From Methylobacterium sp. DB0501 (GTDB lineage: Bacteria > Pseudomonadota > Alphaproteobacteria > Rhizobiales > Beijerinckiaceae), in the NCBI RefSeq assembly GCF_011043735.1, contig NZ_JAAKGV010000019.1, forward strand, positions 62,001 through 126,000: a stretch of 64,000 nt of DNA, given 5' to 3'. The notes beneath the pieces were generated by a model that worked only from the letters and a program-made list of their open reading frames with translations, was not told the origin of the DNA and made no database searches. Positions 1 to 8,293 of the stretch are shown in pieces. Positions within the stretch are counted from its first letter, which is position 1. Each line of letters begins with the position of its first letter. The translations under genes were made by a program, and so were the position numbers.

Positions 1-239
1 TCATGGCCGACTGTAGCGGTCTCAACGGCGCGACCATCCTGCAGCCCGATGACGAGGGCGGCCACACACGGGCCGAGCGGGAAGGCGATATGGCTGACAT
101 CCACGCCAGCCTCGAACAACACCTCACCGCGCCGGTAGGCTTTGAGCTCCAGATGCGGCTCAAGCAGCGCGCGGTCGGGCACGCGCAGGGCGCTGAGGAG
201 TAGGTTGCCACTGAGCAGGGGTTGAAGGGCAGACGGCAT
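1..239 (-). CDS. Crp/Fnr-family transcriptional regulator, N-terminal part (runs off the left edge)
   Basis: Read on the minus strand from an ATG at 239, the frame is open for 79 codons to the edge of the window. It starts MPSALQPLLSGNLLLSAL, continues through LLEPHLELKAYRRGEVLFEAG, and reaches a stretch like the cyclic-nucleotide-binding beta-roll of Crp/Fnr proteins (HIAFPLGPCVAALV, then GRAVETATVGH). Alphaproteobacteria carry many such regulators that lack the cAMP pocket and act as stress or light-responsive factors. The C-terminal winged helix is outside the window, so the target and ligand cannot be judged. An imperfect palindrome at 308-325, upstream of the start, could be an autoregulatory site. 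Confidence 0.7.
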   Translation of the reverse strand, partial: MPSALQPLLSGNLLLSALRVPDRALLEPHLELKAYRRGEVLFEAGVDVSHIAFPLGPCVAALVIGLQDGRAVETATVGH

Positions 240-307
240 GGAGCAGTGGCGGTTTGCTTCTGTTTGTGTCGGGTCACTCCTATTTACCGCAACGCTTGAA
301 CGGCTGT

Positions 308-325
308 CTGTACACAAGTGCACAG
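308..325. promoter_or_regulatory. Imperfect 18-bp palindrome upstream of the Crp/Fnr gene
   Basis: CTGTACAC-AA-GTGCACAG has 7 of 8 positions symmetric. It lies about 70 bp upstream of the divergent Crp/Fnr-type gene and 130 bp before the DUF6894 gene. Dimeric regulators bind this kind of sequence; the assignment is inference. Confidence 0.3.
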
Positions 326-457
326 ATGCTCAGAAATTCGGCGTTTTTCATCGGCTTGGCCGGTGTCCGCCGCTCCGTAGATTAACCTATGCAACCAATG
401 GCGCTGGCAGGGTTTCTAGGTCCATACGGTCCCGCCATATCCAGCTCACGCAATCTG

Positions 458-700
458 ATGCCACGCTATTTTCTCGACTTCCAGGATGGTTCGCTGTGGC
501 TGAAGGACGACGAAGGTCAGGAGTACGAGAACCTCCGCGCGGCGCGTGACGCGGCGATCGCGGCACTTCCTGATATCGGCAGGGAGGCGCCGCCGCAGGA
601 CGGCCACCGCGATTTCGTGGCCTTTGTGCGCGACGAGCACGGGACACAGGTCTGTACGGTGCGACTGAACCTTGACGCGGAGTGCGGTCCCGAACACTAA
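458..700 (+). CDS. DUF6894-type small protein
   Basis: This 80-residue protein starts MPRYFLDFQDGSLWLKDDEG and contains ENLRAARDAAIAALPDI. The pattern MPRYFxDxxDGxxxxDxEG followed by a helix rich in A and R, then two beta strands (FVAFVRDEHG, QVCTVRLNL), is the hallmark of the DUF6894 family, which is expanded in Methylobacterium and other Rhizobiales. Function is unknown. The ATG at 458 is chosen over an in-frame upstream start at 389 because family members begin MPRYF. It is transcribed away from the Crp/Fnr fragment. No partner gene follows. Confidence 0.8.
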   Translation: MPRYFLDFQDGSLWLKDDEGQEYENLRAARDAAIAALPDIGREAPPQDGHRDFVAFVRDEHGTQVCTVRLNLDAECGPEH

Positions 701-956
701 GACTGAGCCACTGACGCCTTGGTCACACCGTACGGTTTAGCTGTCCTCGACAGTAACCTGGCCCGCGACACCGTCGGTCTTGCCACTGAGCCTCGGCACT
801 TCATTGAGTGAGGAAGTGGCGGCCGCTCAACCGTACAACCCTTCAGCCCTCATGCGCGCTAGGAGCTGATGGACCTGCTCCTGGGCCGCGGCGTCCCGCT
901 TCCGCTCCTCGAACCCGTGCGCGAGAATCGGCAGGAGCCTGCTTGTCGCCTGCTCC

Positions 957-1481
957 ATGGCCCCATCGAAGACACACGACCTCCTCACCCGCGACGACTG
1001 GAATGGCGCACCCTTGCGCGAGGTGGTGAGGAACAAGATCGGCGCCTACCGGACAGCGGGCGAGCGGTTCGTCGTCGGCGGCTCCGATGTCGAGTTGCCG
1101 CAGCGGCACGTGCTGGCCCAGGGAATGGCGCTTCACGAACTCGCCACGAACGCGGCGAAGTACGGGGCGCCGTCGACACCGGCCGGCCAAGTCCAGGTCG
1201 GGTGGAAGGTCGTCCTCGGCGAGAGCGGCATGCGGCACCTCCGCCTCGAATGGGTTGAGGCAGGCGGTCCGCCGGTCGTAGTGTCGAAGCACCGGGGCTT
1301 CGGCACGCGCCTGATCTCGATGTGCATCGGGCGCGAGCTTGGCGGCGTGGCGCACATCGACTTCGCTCCGGAAGGGCTTCGATGCACCATCGAGGTGCCG
1401 ATGGACGACACCGCCGGCATCATGCTCAGCCCGCACCTCGTCCAGTGCCGGGCAATCCCGGACCCCAGGGCGGCAGACTGA
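957..1481 (+). pseudogene. Truncated HWE-type histidine kinase (ATPase domain only)
   Basis: The translation contains THDLLTRDDWNGAPL, then HELATNAAKYGA (N box of the ATP-binding domain), then LEWVEAGGPP and RGFGTRLI (G boxes). These are diagnostic of HWE histidine kinases. The frame starts in mid-domain: the HRVKN phospho-acceptor helix and any sensor domain are absent upstream, and the frame before the ATG shows no kinase-like sequence. A protein made from here could bind ATP but would lack the phosphorylatable histidine. I read it as a decayed gene. A complete HWE kinase lies at 31746-33515 and shares the same motif order. Confidence 0.65.
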
Positions 1482-1634
1482 CCGGGAGCTACGGACGTCG
1501 CGGGCAAAGGTCGGCGCTCGGGACCATCCTGCTTCGACCAAGGCCCGTCCTGCACCGCCGTTCGCATGACCCCCGAATGTGCTCGTTCGTCCAGTTAACT
1601 TTGTGGCAGACATTGTCGTCACCGGTTCCAGCCC

Positions 1635-3707
1635 TTAGGAACGGGGGCGAGCTCCACGCTCGCAGTCGTGCAGGCCAGCTTCAAGTGTCTCGCCCAGGCC
1701 TGAGCTCCACCACCTTGCTGAAGCCTTCCGGCGCGGTAGGCGGACCGGAGGCCGTGACGACGGTGCCGGTGCATCTGGCTTGGGGGATTCGGTCGCGGCA
1801 GCCAAGTGGATGGGCGCGGTTGATGCGGCACGATTGCAGGTGAATTGCGGACGTCGAGCGTGCCGGTCCGTCTCGCCGGTGGCTGCATCGGCGTTGGAGC
1901 GGGCATCGGTCTCCGGCCGGGCACCCCTGCGAGGCGCCACGAGCAGGACCAGCCTGTCGCCCTGCTCCGGTATGCCGAGCTCGTGCTCGGGCGACGGGAA
2001 GTCGAGGCGGCCGCCGGTGCGGATCACCAGCAGGCAAGGGGTGGCCGCAACGTCCGCGGCACCGGCGGGTGCCACCGAGAAGCGCCAGCCGGCGCGGTGC
2101 CGCTCGGCCAAGGTCTCGAAGTCCAGGCCCCCGTCCGCGAGAACCTTGCCGCGCAGGTCCCGGCTGACGCCGGTTTCGGCGTGCAGCAGGTGGTCGGCCG
2201 AGGGCGCGAGCTGGTAGACCCGCTCCCGCCCGAGCTCGGGGCCGAGCCGGGTGCAGACTAGGGCGTTGTAGAGCTCGTCCCGGGTTGCCGCGAGCAGGTA
2301 GTCCGGCGGCTGGTTCGCCAAGCCCTCTTCCGCGTGGCGCGAGAGGAGCTCGGCCTGCAACGTCGGCACTCCCGCCGACCGGGCCGCGCGCAAGGCCCCG
2401 GGGTAGGTGTCGATCAGCAGGACAGGAACACCGGCCTCGTGGAGCGTCGCGGCGAGCTCGCTCGACCACGGCGAGGCCCCGACGATGGCAAGCCGCTCCG
2501 CGTCCGCCGCGACCGAGAGCCCTAGCCGCCGTGCCAGCGGCCCGAGCGAGAAGCCGTGCGCGAACACCGTCGCGACGATGACCGCGAACACCGTCGGCTG
2601 GATCAGGTCGCCGCCGGCGTAGCCCGCCTCGCTCAGCCTCGGGCCGGCCAAGCCGGCGACCGCCGCCGCCACGATGCCGCGCGGGCCGATCCAGCCGACG
2701 AACAGGCGCTCGCGCCATGTCATGTCGCTGCGCCACGTGGCCAGCCAGATCGCCGCGGGTCGCACCACGAACAAGGTCGCGGCCGTCAAGGCCAGGATGG
2801 GCAGGGACAGCTTGCCGAGGACGGCGAGGTCGAGATCGGCCGTGAGGACGACGAAGAGGCACGAGACCAGGAGGACGACGAGCGCCTCTTTGAAGCGGCG
2901 GAGTTCCGCGATGCCGGCCACGTGGAGGTTGGCCAGCGCGATGCCGAACGCCGTCGCGCCGATCAGCCCGGCCTCGTGCATCAGGAGGTTGGGCACGGCG
3001 TAGGCGACGAACGCCAGCGCGAGCAGCAGCGGCGTCTTGAGGGTCTCGGGTACGAGGTCTCGCCTGAAGGCCCACGCCACGAGGAAGGCGGAGCCGACAC
3101 CGAGGATCGCGGCGGCCCCGATACCCTCGGCGAGATGCAGCGCGAGGTCGGTCACGGCCTCCCCGCCCGACCGGTGGCCCGAGCCGACCAGAACCTCGAT
3201 GACGATGGCCGTCAGGATCGCCCCGACGGGATCGTTGACGATGGCCTCCCACTTCAGGAACGAGGCCGAGCGGCGCTCCAGCCGGGCGTGGCGCAGAAGC
3301 GGCAGGATGACGGTGGGGCCGGTGACGACCAGGATCGCGCCGAACACGGCCGCTGGTCCCCAAAGCATGCCGCCGACCCAATACGCGGCGAGCGTGCCCA
3401 GCACGAAGTTGATGGGCAGCGCGATGGCGGTGAGGCGCAGCACACCCCCGCCGGCGGCCCTGAGCTCGCGCAAGTCCAGGGCGAGGCCGCCCTCGAACAC
3501 CACGACCGCGACGGCGAGACCGATCAAGGGGCGGAGGTTCGGCCCGAAAGCCTCGGAGGGATGCAGGAGGCCGAGCACGGGGCCGACGAGGAAGCCCAGT
3601 CCGAGCAGGAGGACGATGGCCGGGACACGGAGCCGTGCGGCCACGACCTGGGCGGCGACCCCGCCGGCGACGATGCACAGGACCGCCGTGGCCACACCTT
3701 GTTCCAT
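1635..3707 (-). CDS. Monovalent cation/proton antiporter (CPA family) with C-terminal nucleotide-binding domain
   Basis: This integral membrane exchanger starts MEQGVATAVLCIVAGGVAAQ and has about twelve hydrophobic segments over residues 5-395, including VVTGPTVILPLL, KWEAIVNDPVGAI and GWIGPRGIVAAAV, which are characteristic of Na+(K+)/H+ antiporters. The EAIVNDP segment carries the acidic residue pair used for ion exchange. From about residue 408 a Rossmann-like domain follows (LAIVGASPWSSELAATL, then PVLLIDTYP), as in TrkA-N/RCK-linked antiporters. The ATG at 3707 is preceded by CGGAG; a longer frame to 3815 adds non-family sequence. The last 60 or so residues are low-complexity and Arg/Pro-rich, unlike the family, so the native C-terminus may have been altered by a frameshift or extension. 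Likely role is cytoplasmic pH and cation balance. Confidence 0.85.
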   Translation of the reverse strand: MEQGVATAVLCIVAGGVAAQVVAARLRVPAIVLLLGLGFLVGPVLGLLHPSEAFGPNLRPLIGLAVAVVVFEGGLALDLRELRAAGGGVLRLTAIALPINFVLGTLAAYWVGGMLWGPAAVFGAILVVTGPTVILPLLRHARLERRSASFLKWEAIVNDPVGAILTAIVIEVLVGSGHRSGGEAVTDLALHLAEGIGAAAILGVGSAFLVAWAFRRDLVPETLKTPLLLALAFVAYAVPNLLMHEAGLIGATAFGIALANLHVAGIAELRRFKEALVVLLVSCLFVVLTADLDLAVLGKLSLPILALTAATLFVVRPAAIWLATWRSDMTWRERLFVGWIGPRGIVAAAVAGLAGPRLSEAGYAGGDLIQPTVFAVIVATVFAHGFSLGPLARRLGLSVAADAERLAIVGASPWSSELAATLHEAGVPVLLIDTYPGALRAARSAGVPTLQAELLSRHAEEGLANQPPDYLLAATRDELYNALVCTRLGPELGRERVYQLAPSADHLLHAETGVSRDLRGKVLADGGLDFETLAERHRAGWRFSVAPAGAADVAATPCLLVIRTGGRLDFPSPEHELGIPEQGDRLVLLVAPRRGARPETDARSNADAATGETDRHARRPQFTCNRAASTAPIHLAAATESPKPDAPAPSSRPPVRLPRRKASARWWSSGLGETLEAGLHDCERGARPRS

Positions 3708-3883
3708 ACGCGACGCTCCGGGGATGTGCCAGCCGAGGCGGGCCCGTAACAACGCTCGCTGACGGCAAGGGTCCCTTGCTCCGTACGCCTCAGGCCGGAC
3801 CGGCCGGCTCGACACCGCGCGGCGTCAAAGACCGGGAGCGCAGGGTTGCAAGGCGGGAGCGACCTCGACGCCCTGCGGGACGC

Positions 3884-4015
3884 CTACTTGCCCTTGCCGC
3901 CTTTCTTGCCGAGCTGGGCCGAGGACGAGGTTCGCGGGTTCGACTTGCCCTCGTGGCTTGCCTTGGCATTGGCCTTCCTGGCCGTCGCGCTGCCGTGGCC
4001 CTTCTTCTCGGTCAT
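3884..4015 (-). CDS. 43-residue lysine-rich basic protein
   Basis: On the minus strand an ATG at 4015, preceded by a strong GGAGAGG ribosome site six bases upstream, opens a 43-codon frame ending GKKGGKGK before TAG. The product starts MTEKKGHGSATARKANAKAS, is highly basic and has no hydrophobic core, so it should be disordered. Small basic proteins of this kind in bacteria bind nucleic acid or accumulate under stress, but no function is claimed. It lies between the antiporter and the DUF3597 gene, both on the same strand. Confidence 0.6.
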   Translation of the reverse strand: MTEKKGHGSATARKANAKASHEGKSNPRTSSSAQLGKKGGKGK

Positions 4016-4091
4016 GATCCTCTCCCCGGGTGGTGACCGGGAAGCCCCCCCGGCCGCCGCCTGGTTCCGTCGGCCGCTTTCCCGGCGCGTT

Positions 4092-4565
4092 CTACGCGTG
4101 CTTGAGGTCGTCCGGCACCTTGCCGCCGTTCTCGGCGAGCTTCTGCACGACCTGCTTGTGCAGCCAGACGTTCATCGTGGCCGAGTCCTCCTTGTCGCCC
4201 GTGTAGTGCAACTCGTCGGCGAGCTGCTTGCGTGCCTGCAAGCTGCTGTCGAGGTCGAGCAGCTTCAGGAGGTCGACGATGGAGCGTTTGTAGTCGAGGG
4301 TCTGGCCCTTCCCGGCCGCGAGGTCGGCCAGGACTTGGCCGACGTCGACGTTCGCCTGCCCGGCGACCCCCGCTTGTCCTTCCGCCACCGGCGACGGCGC
4401 CCCGCTCATCGAGGGAGCGGCGGCGCTGCTGGCCGACCCGGTCGGGCCGTCCCGTCCCTGCGCCGCGGCCGAGACGCTCGGCGTCTCCGAGGCATTCGGT
4501 GCCGCGGCCTGGGCGCTCGCGGCGCCGCCGAAGATCTTCGACATGATCGACCCGAAGATGCTCAT
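4092..4565 (-). CDS. DUF3597 domain protein
   Basis: This 157-residue protein starts MSIFGSIMSKIFG, the family's typical N-terminus, followed by an Ala/Ser/Pro-rich linker (residues 14-75). A compact helical domain follows: VDVGQVLADLAAGKGQTL, YKRSIVDLLKLLDLDSSLQARKQLADEL, then NVWLHKQVVQKLAENGGKVPDDL. This is the DUF3597 domain, known in alphaproteobacteria with LysM-like or stress contexts and without an assigned activity. The start at 4565 is chosen because family members begin MSIF; the upstream 22 codons are low-quality. Confidence 0.8.
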   Translation of the reverse strand: MSIFGSIMSKIFGGAASAQAAAPNASETPSVSAAAQGRDGPTGSASSAAAPSMSGAPSPVAEGQAGVAGQANVDVGQVLADLAAGKGQTLDYKRSIVDLLKLLDLDSSLQARKQLADELHYTGDKEDSATMNVWLHKQVVQKLAENGGKVPDDLKHA

Positions 4566-4885
4566 GGGTCCCTCCGTGTTCATGGCCCCACGCCCGGGGC
4601 GAGCGCACGACAACGGGGATGCGCGCGGCACGTTCCGGTCGAGGTTGTTCTAGGGCCGGCGGCACGCGGTCCGGCGACGCGAGGGGTGCGGCGACCGGGC
4701 GCGGGACGGTCCGCAACGCAGCAGCGCTCGGGGGAGAACGCGTCACTCGTGCCGTTCCCGGTTATGCGACCTTCCACGAGCCGCACCGGCGCCCGCCTGG
4801 ACGGCCTAGGTGGATCCCCTATACTCCGCCCGAGTTCACGGATCGGCGGTCGTCTGTTGGCGGCACCGCACCGGAGTGCCCGCAC
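4566..4885. other. Intergenic stretch, nothing recognised
   Basis: This 320-bp GC-rich gap separates the divergent DUF3597 and pyrophosphatase genes and should hold both promoters. I see no RNA gene, repeat or coding signal in it. Confidence 0.4.
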
Positions 4886-5404
4886 TTGCCTCAGACCGCA
4901 CCGCCGCTGAGCCGCCTGCCGATCTACTCCGACGACGGCCATGTGCACGTTGTCGTCGAGACGCCGAAGGGCAGCCCGAACAAGTACGCCTACTCCGAGG
5001 CGTTCGGCGCCTTTCAGTTCAAGATGGTGCTGCCCGAGGGCACGAGCTTCCCGCACGACTTCGGCATGATCCCCTCGACAAAGGGCGCCGACGGCGACCC
5101 GCTCGACGTCCTGCTCCTGCTCGACGCTCCGGCCTTCCCAGGCTGCGTGCTGGAAGCGCGCCTGGTCGGCGTCATCCAGGCCGAGCAACGGGAGCGCGAC
5201 GGCACCTGGGAGCGCAACGACCGATTGGTCGGGGTGGCGGTAAAGGCCAGGACCCACGCGCACATCCACGCGCTCGACGACCTGCGCCCGGGCATGTTGG
5301 ACGAGGTCGAGGCGTTCTTCGGACACTACAACCAGCTTGCCGGCAAGGACTTCAGGGTGCTCCGCCGCGGTGACGCGGAGGCGGCGCTCGCCCTGGTCCG
5401 CTAA
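4886..5404 (+). CDS. ppa: Inorganic pyrophosphatase
   Basis: It hydrolyses pyrophosphate to phosphate in the cytoplasm, pulling biosynthetic reactions forward. The protein of about 172 residues shows VVETPKGSPNKYAY (substrate-binding Lys/Arg region), FPHDFGMIPSTKG, the metal-binding DGDPLDVLLLLD, and ERNDRLVGVA, in the order of family I soluble pyrophosphatases. It resembles the shorter divergent class often found beside stress genes rather than the canonical housekeeping Ppa. I chose the TTG at 4886 (preceded by GGAG nine bases upstream) because homology begins just after it; no in-frame ATG is near. The upstream in-frame extension to 4619 looks non-coding. Confidence 0.8.
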   Translation: MPQTAPPLSRLPIYSDDGHVHVVVETPKGSPNKYAYSEAFGAFQFKMVLPEGTSFPHDFGMIPSTKGADGDPLDVLLLLDAPAFPGCVLEARLVGVIQAEQRERDGTWERNDRLVGVAVKARTHAHIHALDDLRPGMLDEVEAFFGHYNQLAGKDFRVLRRGDAEAALALVR

Positions 5405-5953
5405 GGTACCGAGGCGTTTGGGAAGGAAGGCGACTGATCCAGGCTGTTATGGCCACCCGGACCTGCCATCACATGCCAATGAACAGCTCTTGAAGGCCAA
5501 GCGGCTATTCCAGCAGGTCTGTCCGAAAGGCCGCATATGGCGCACAGCCGAGATCGCGGCATGCGAACTGCTGACCCCTTGCAGACATTCGAGCCTACTG
5601 ACCCAGACGTCCGGTCGTTAGGAAGAAGCGGACCTGTATGTGGCGGCCACGACACCAGAATGTTATGGCCACCGGGGCTCCCGATACATGCGTCTGCTCA
5701 CTCTCCAATATTGTTGATTAGCAACTATACTAAGGCCACCTCGTCTGTCGGGGGGCGGGATCCACGGAGACGCCGACCTCTCCGCAGATCATACAATGCG
5801 TGCACCATGCGGTCGTTAAACATCATCAGGCAATCTGTGACGAAAACAAAACGAACTATAAAAATTGCAGAAAATTCTAACTAATTTTGATAAGCAAAAT
5901 CACGATTTGCGACGCATTGTTGCTCAGAGTGGCGCATTTTCAGTGGTATTCCA
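5405..5953. other. Intergenic stretch marking the entry to an AT-rich island
   Basis: This 550-bp region has no convincing gene. A 13-bp word, TGTTATGGCCACC, occurs at 5445-5457 and again at 5661-5673 in the same orientation. Base composition falls sharply after about 5690, with runs such as AAAACAAAACG, and stays low through the next gene, which suggests that foreign DNA starts here. Confidence 0.4.
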
Positions 5954-7021
5954 ATGACCGTAACATGGTTGGACTGGTTCGCCTGGACCCGATGCGAACT
6001 GCAGCGTACGGTTTACCGGGCTGCTAGCGTGCGGCTTCCCGACGATCTGAAGACACCAGAGGGCGCCATGCGCGTTCTCACATCTCGATGCGCTATGAAA
6101 GCAGTAGAGGCACAGCGTCGCGGCGAGGATCTACCGGAGTCGGAACGTTTTCTTTCTGTAATGTGCTCTTTTTTTGCATTTGATACGATCAACACAGAGG
6201 CAGTACCGCCTCGTAATTTGAGATTAGACCGCCATATAGTACCGCATCTTGTGAAAATGGCGTCGAAAGAACCCAGAATCACCGAATGGCTAGATCGTTG
6301 CTACGAATTGCCGATCCTATATATCGATTTCCCACTTAATTCCTGGATGGTTTCAGAATCTGTGCAGGTAGGAGCAATATTCGTAGACAACGGCGTTGCC
6401 GAAATGCACAATATCGGGATTCAATTTGGAGATTTACATCATCCTACCATCTCTGTTGTGCTGGCGCCAAAGGACATGCGGTGCAAGCGCCGTCTCGTCT
6501 GGAAAATTGGGACGGACGATGTTCACGATGAATTGTTAGGCAGCGCTTTAGATGATCTCGCCGGTCAAATACTATCAACTCTAGATTTAATTGCGACCAG
6601 CGGACTGTCAGTCCCTGACTTTTGCCGCTTAATGGAAAGAATGGTCGGAGCAGTACTTTTTCAGGAAAGTTCGCTCCAGGCCGCAGCAGCACCAGCAATA
6701 TGGGCCAGCCAGTTGCCGTCTGATCGGGTACGGCGTGCCGCGTACTTACGAGAGAATAATAATCACGATAATAGTGACGAGGTTCGTTCTCTATTTAGGA
6801 TTAAAAGGATTGGTCTTGTGCCGGAGGTGACACGGAGAAGTCTCCCCAAGGCTGCGACGACTGGTCAGCATAGCCCGCTGCTCTGCCCGGTTTGGGTGCG
6901 AGGACACTGGCGCAAGCAACGGTATGGGGCTGGCCTATCCGAGACACGCCAAATTTGGATCGAGCCTCACCATAAAGGACCGAGAGAAGGACTCGCGAGA
7001 CAGCTGATGAACCTGATTTAA
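5954..7021 (+). CDS. Protein of unknown function with a C-terminal VRGHWR...IWIEP module
   Basis: This 355-residue, AT-rich gene is not one I recognise as a whole. The N-terminal half is helical; a central beta-rich stretch reads LPILYIDFPLNSWMV, then VGAIFVDNGVAEMHNIGIQF and SVVLAPKDM. The last 45 residues contain VRGHWRKQRYGAG and RQIWIEPHHKGP. From memory, closely similar C-terminal modules occur in many uncharacterised phage and plasmid proteins, and a looser version (R-x-HW ... RW-x-P) ends AcrVA2-type anti-CRISPR proteins. There is no signal peptide or transmembrane segment. Base composition differs strongly from its neighbours except for the last 200 bp, and an IS630 remnant follows at once. 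Horizontal origin is likely; a role in anti-defence is only a guess. Confidence 0.6.
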   Translation: MTVTWLDWFAWTRCELQRTVYRAASVRLPDDLKTPEGAMRVLTSRCAMKAVEAQRRGEDLPESERFLSVMCSFFAFDTINTEAVPPRNLRLDRHIVPHLVKMASKEPRITEWLDRCYELPILYIDFPLNSWMVSESVQVGAIFVDNGVAEMHNIGIQFGDLHHPTISVVLAPKDMRCKRRLVWKIGTDDVHDELLGSALDDLAGQILSTLDLIATSGLSVPDFCRLMERMVGAVLFQESSLQAAAAPAIWASQLPSDRVRRAAYLRENNNHDNSDEVRSLFRIKRIGLVPEVTRRSLPKAATTGQHSPLLCPVWVRGHWRKQRYGAGLSETRQIWIEPHHKGPREGLARQLMNLI

Positions 7022-7182
7022 TATTACTCTCTAAGTTGATAGACGACGATGCGCCGCTCATTGCAGCACCTATAAAATGTCGTACATGATACGTGAGCGG
7101 AGTTCGTTTTGTACCACCGGCCCCTAATGCATTGACGCATTCAGAGGATTCACAGGAGGCCTGAGCCATGCGAGTCTGAGGC

Positions 7183-8040
7183 ATGGCTCAGACTGTCTGC
7201 GTGGTCCCCAGCGCCGCCGACCTGGCGCGCTTGTCCGCTATCGTCGCCGATCGAGCGCGGTCTCTCAAGCACATCCAGCGCGCCCGCATCGTCCTGCTCT
7301 CGGCCGAACGCCTCTCCGTCCTCGACGTCGCCCACCGGGCCGGCGTCAGCCGGCCAGCCGTCTGGCGCTGGCAACAGCGCTATGCCGAGGAAGGCGTTGA
7401 GGGACTGCTGCGCGACAAGACCCGTCCGCCTGGCAAGCCGCCCCACTCCACCGACACCGTCGCTGAGGTGCTCACCCTGACCTGCTCCGAACCGCCCGGT
7501 GAAGTCACCCACTGGACCGGCCGCGCCCTGGCGCAGGCCGTCGGGATCTCCTTGCGGTCGGTCCAGCGCATCTGGGATGCCCATCGCCTCCAGCCGCATC
7601 GCGTCCGCAGCTTCAAGCGCTCGAACGATCCAGCCTTCGCCGAGAAGGTCGAGGACATCGTCGGCCTCTACATGGACCCACCGCGCCACGCCGTCGTGCT
7701 CTCCCTTGACGATAAGAGCCAGATCCAGGCCTTGAAGCGCACTCGTCCAAGCCGGCCCGTCACGCCAGGTCGCCCCGAGACACAGACCCACGACTACGTC
7801 CGCCACGGCACCACGACGCTGTTTGCCGCGCTCGATGTACTGGAGGGCACGGTGATCGGCCGCTGCATGCAGCGTCACCGCCACGGCGAGTTCCTGCGCT
7901 TCCTCAACACCATCGAGGCGGCGGTGCCGGCCGGCAAACTGATCCACGTGATCCTGGATAACTACGCCACGCACACCGTGATGGTGGGTGGCTCCTCTGA
8001 GGCGGGGCTTAGGCGGCCTCGATCTCAAGCAGGGCTTTGA
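7183..8040 (+). mobile_element. IS630-family transposase, C-terminally truncated
   Basis: The frame starts MAQTVCVVPSAADLARLSAI and has an N-terminal helix-turn-helix (VLDVAHRAGVSRPAVWRW), a linker typical of IS630 (GLLRDKTRPPGKPP), and the first two catalytic blocks: VVLSLDDKSQIQAL (first Asp) and LIHVILDNYATHT (second Asp). Normal members continue KHPxVxxWL and then SWLNxVE with the catalytic Glu. Here the similarity ends after DNYATHT at about 7977 and the frame runs 20 unrelated codons to a stop. The transposase lacks its last acidic residue and its right end, so it should be inactive. It separates two compositionally foreign gene blocks. Confidence 0.8.
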
Positions 8041-8293
8041 TCCCCTGCCGGACGCGGTCCGCCCCCTCGCGGAGTTCTTTCTCGCGCTTAGCCTTCCAGG
8101 CTGCGGTCGAGAGCTTGACCTGGCGGCGCGTCGTGTCGATGCCGAGATGTAGGATCAGGGACCTCCGACCCGTATCTGCCTCGACCTCGTAGATCTTGAT
8201 GCTCTGTGCCTCCTCGTTGAGGCTGACATCATACCCGTTTAATTCAGACCGGCGATCGCAGACTAAGCTCTCGCGGTGGACGCGCTGCATCAT
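8009..8293 (-). CDS. Small protein of unknown function, translationally coupled
   Basis: This 94-residue product has a beta-rich middle (SIKIYEVEADTGRRSLILHLGID) and a charged C-terminal helix (AAWKAKREKELREGADRVRQGIKALLEIEAA). No family is recognised. Its ATG at 8293 overlaps the stop codon of the upstream gene in the sequence ATGA, the classic arrangement for translational coupling. Its base composition is much higher in GC than that partner, so the junction may be a recombination point and the upstream gene may be the newcomer. The 3' end overlaps the truncated transposase frame. Confidence 0.5.
   Translation of the reverse strand: MMQRVHRESLVCDRRSELNGYDVSLNEEAQSIKIYEVEADTGRRSLILHLGIDTTRRQVKLSTAAWKAKREKELREGADRVRQGIKALLEIEAA

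Noticed and set aside
827..958. A 43-codon minus-strand frame (MEQATSRLLPILAHGFEE... ending RMRAEGLYG)
   Set aside because: It has a pleasing helical look but overlaps the kinase remnant start, has no known family and no strong ribosome site. Kept out as unproven.
2556..3749. Long plus-strand frame opposite the antiporter
   Set aside because: It is the complement of the real membrane protein; its composition (Asp/Gly/Arg-rich, no domain) is typical of antisense frames in GC-rich DNA.
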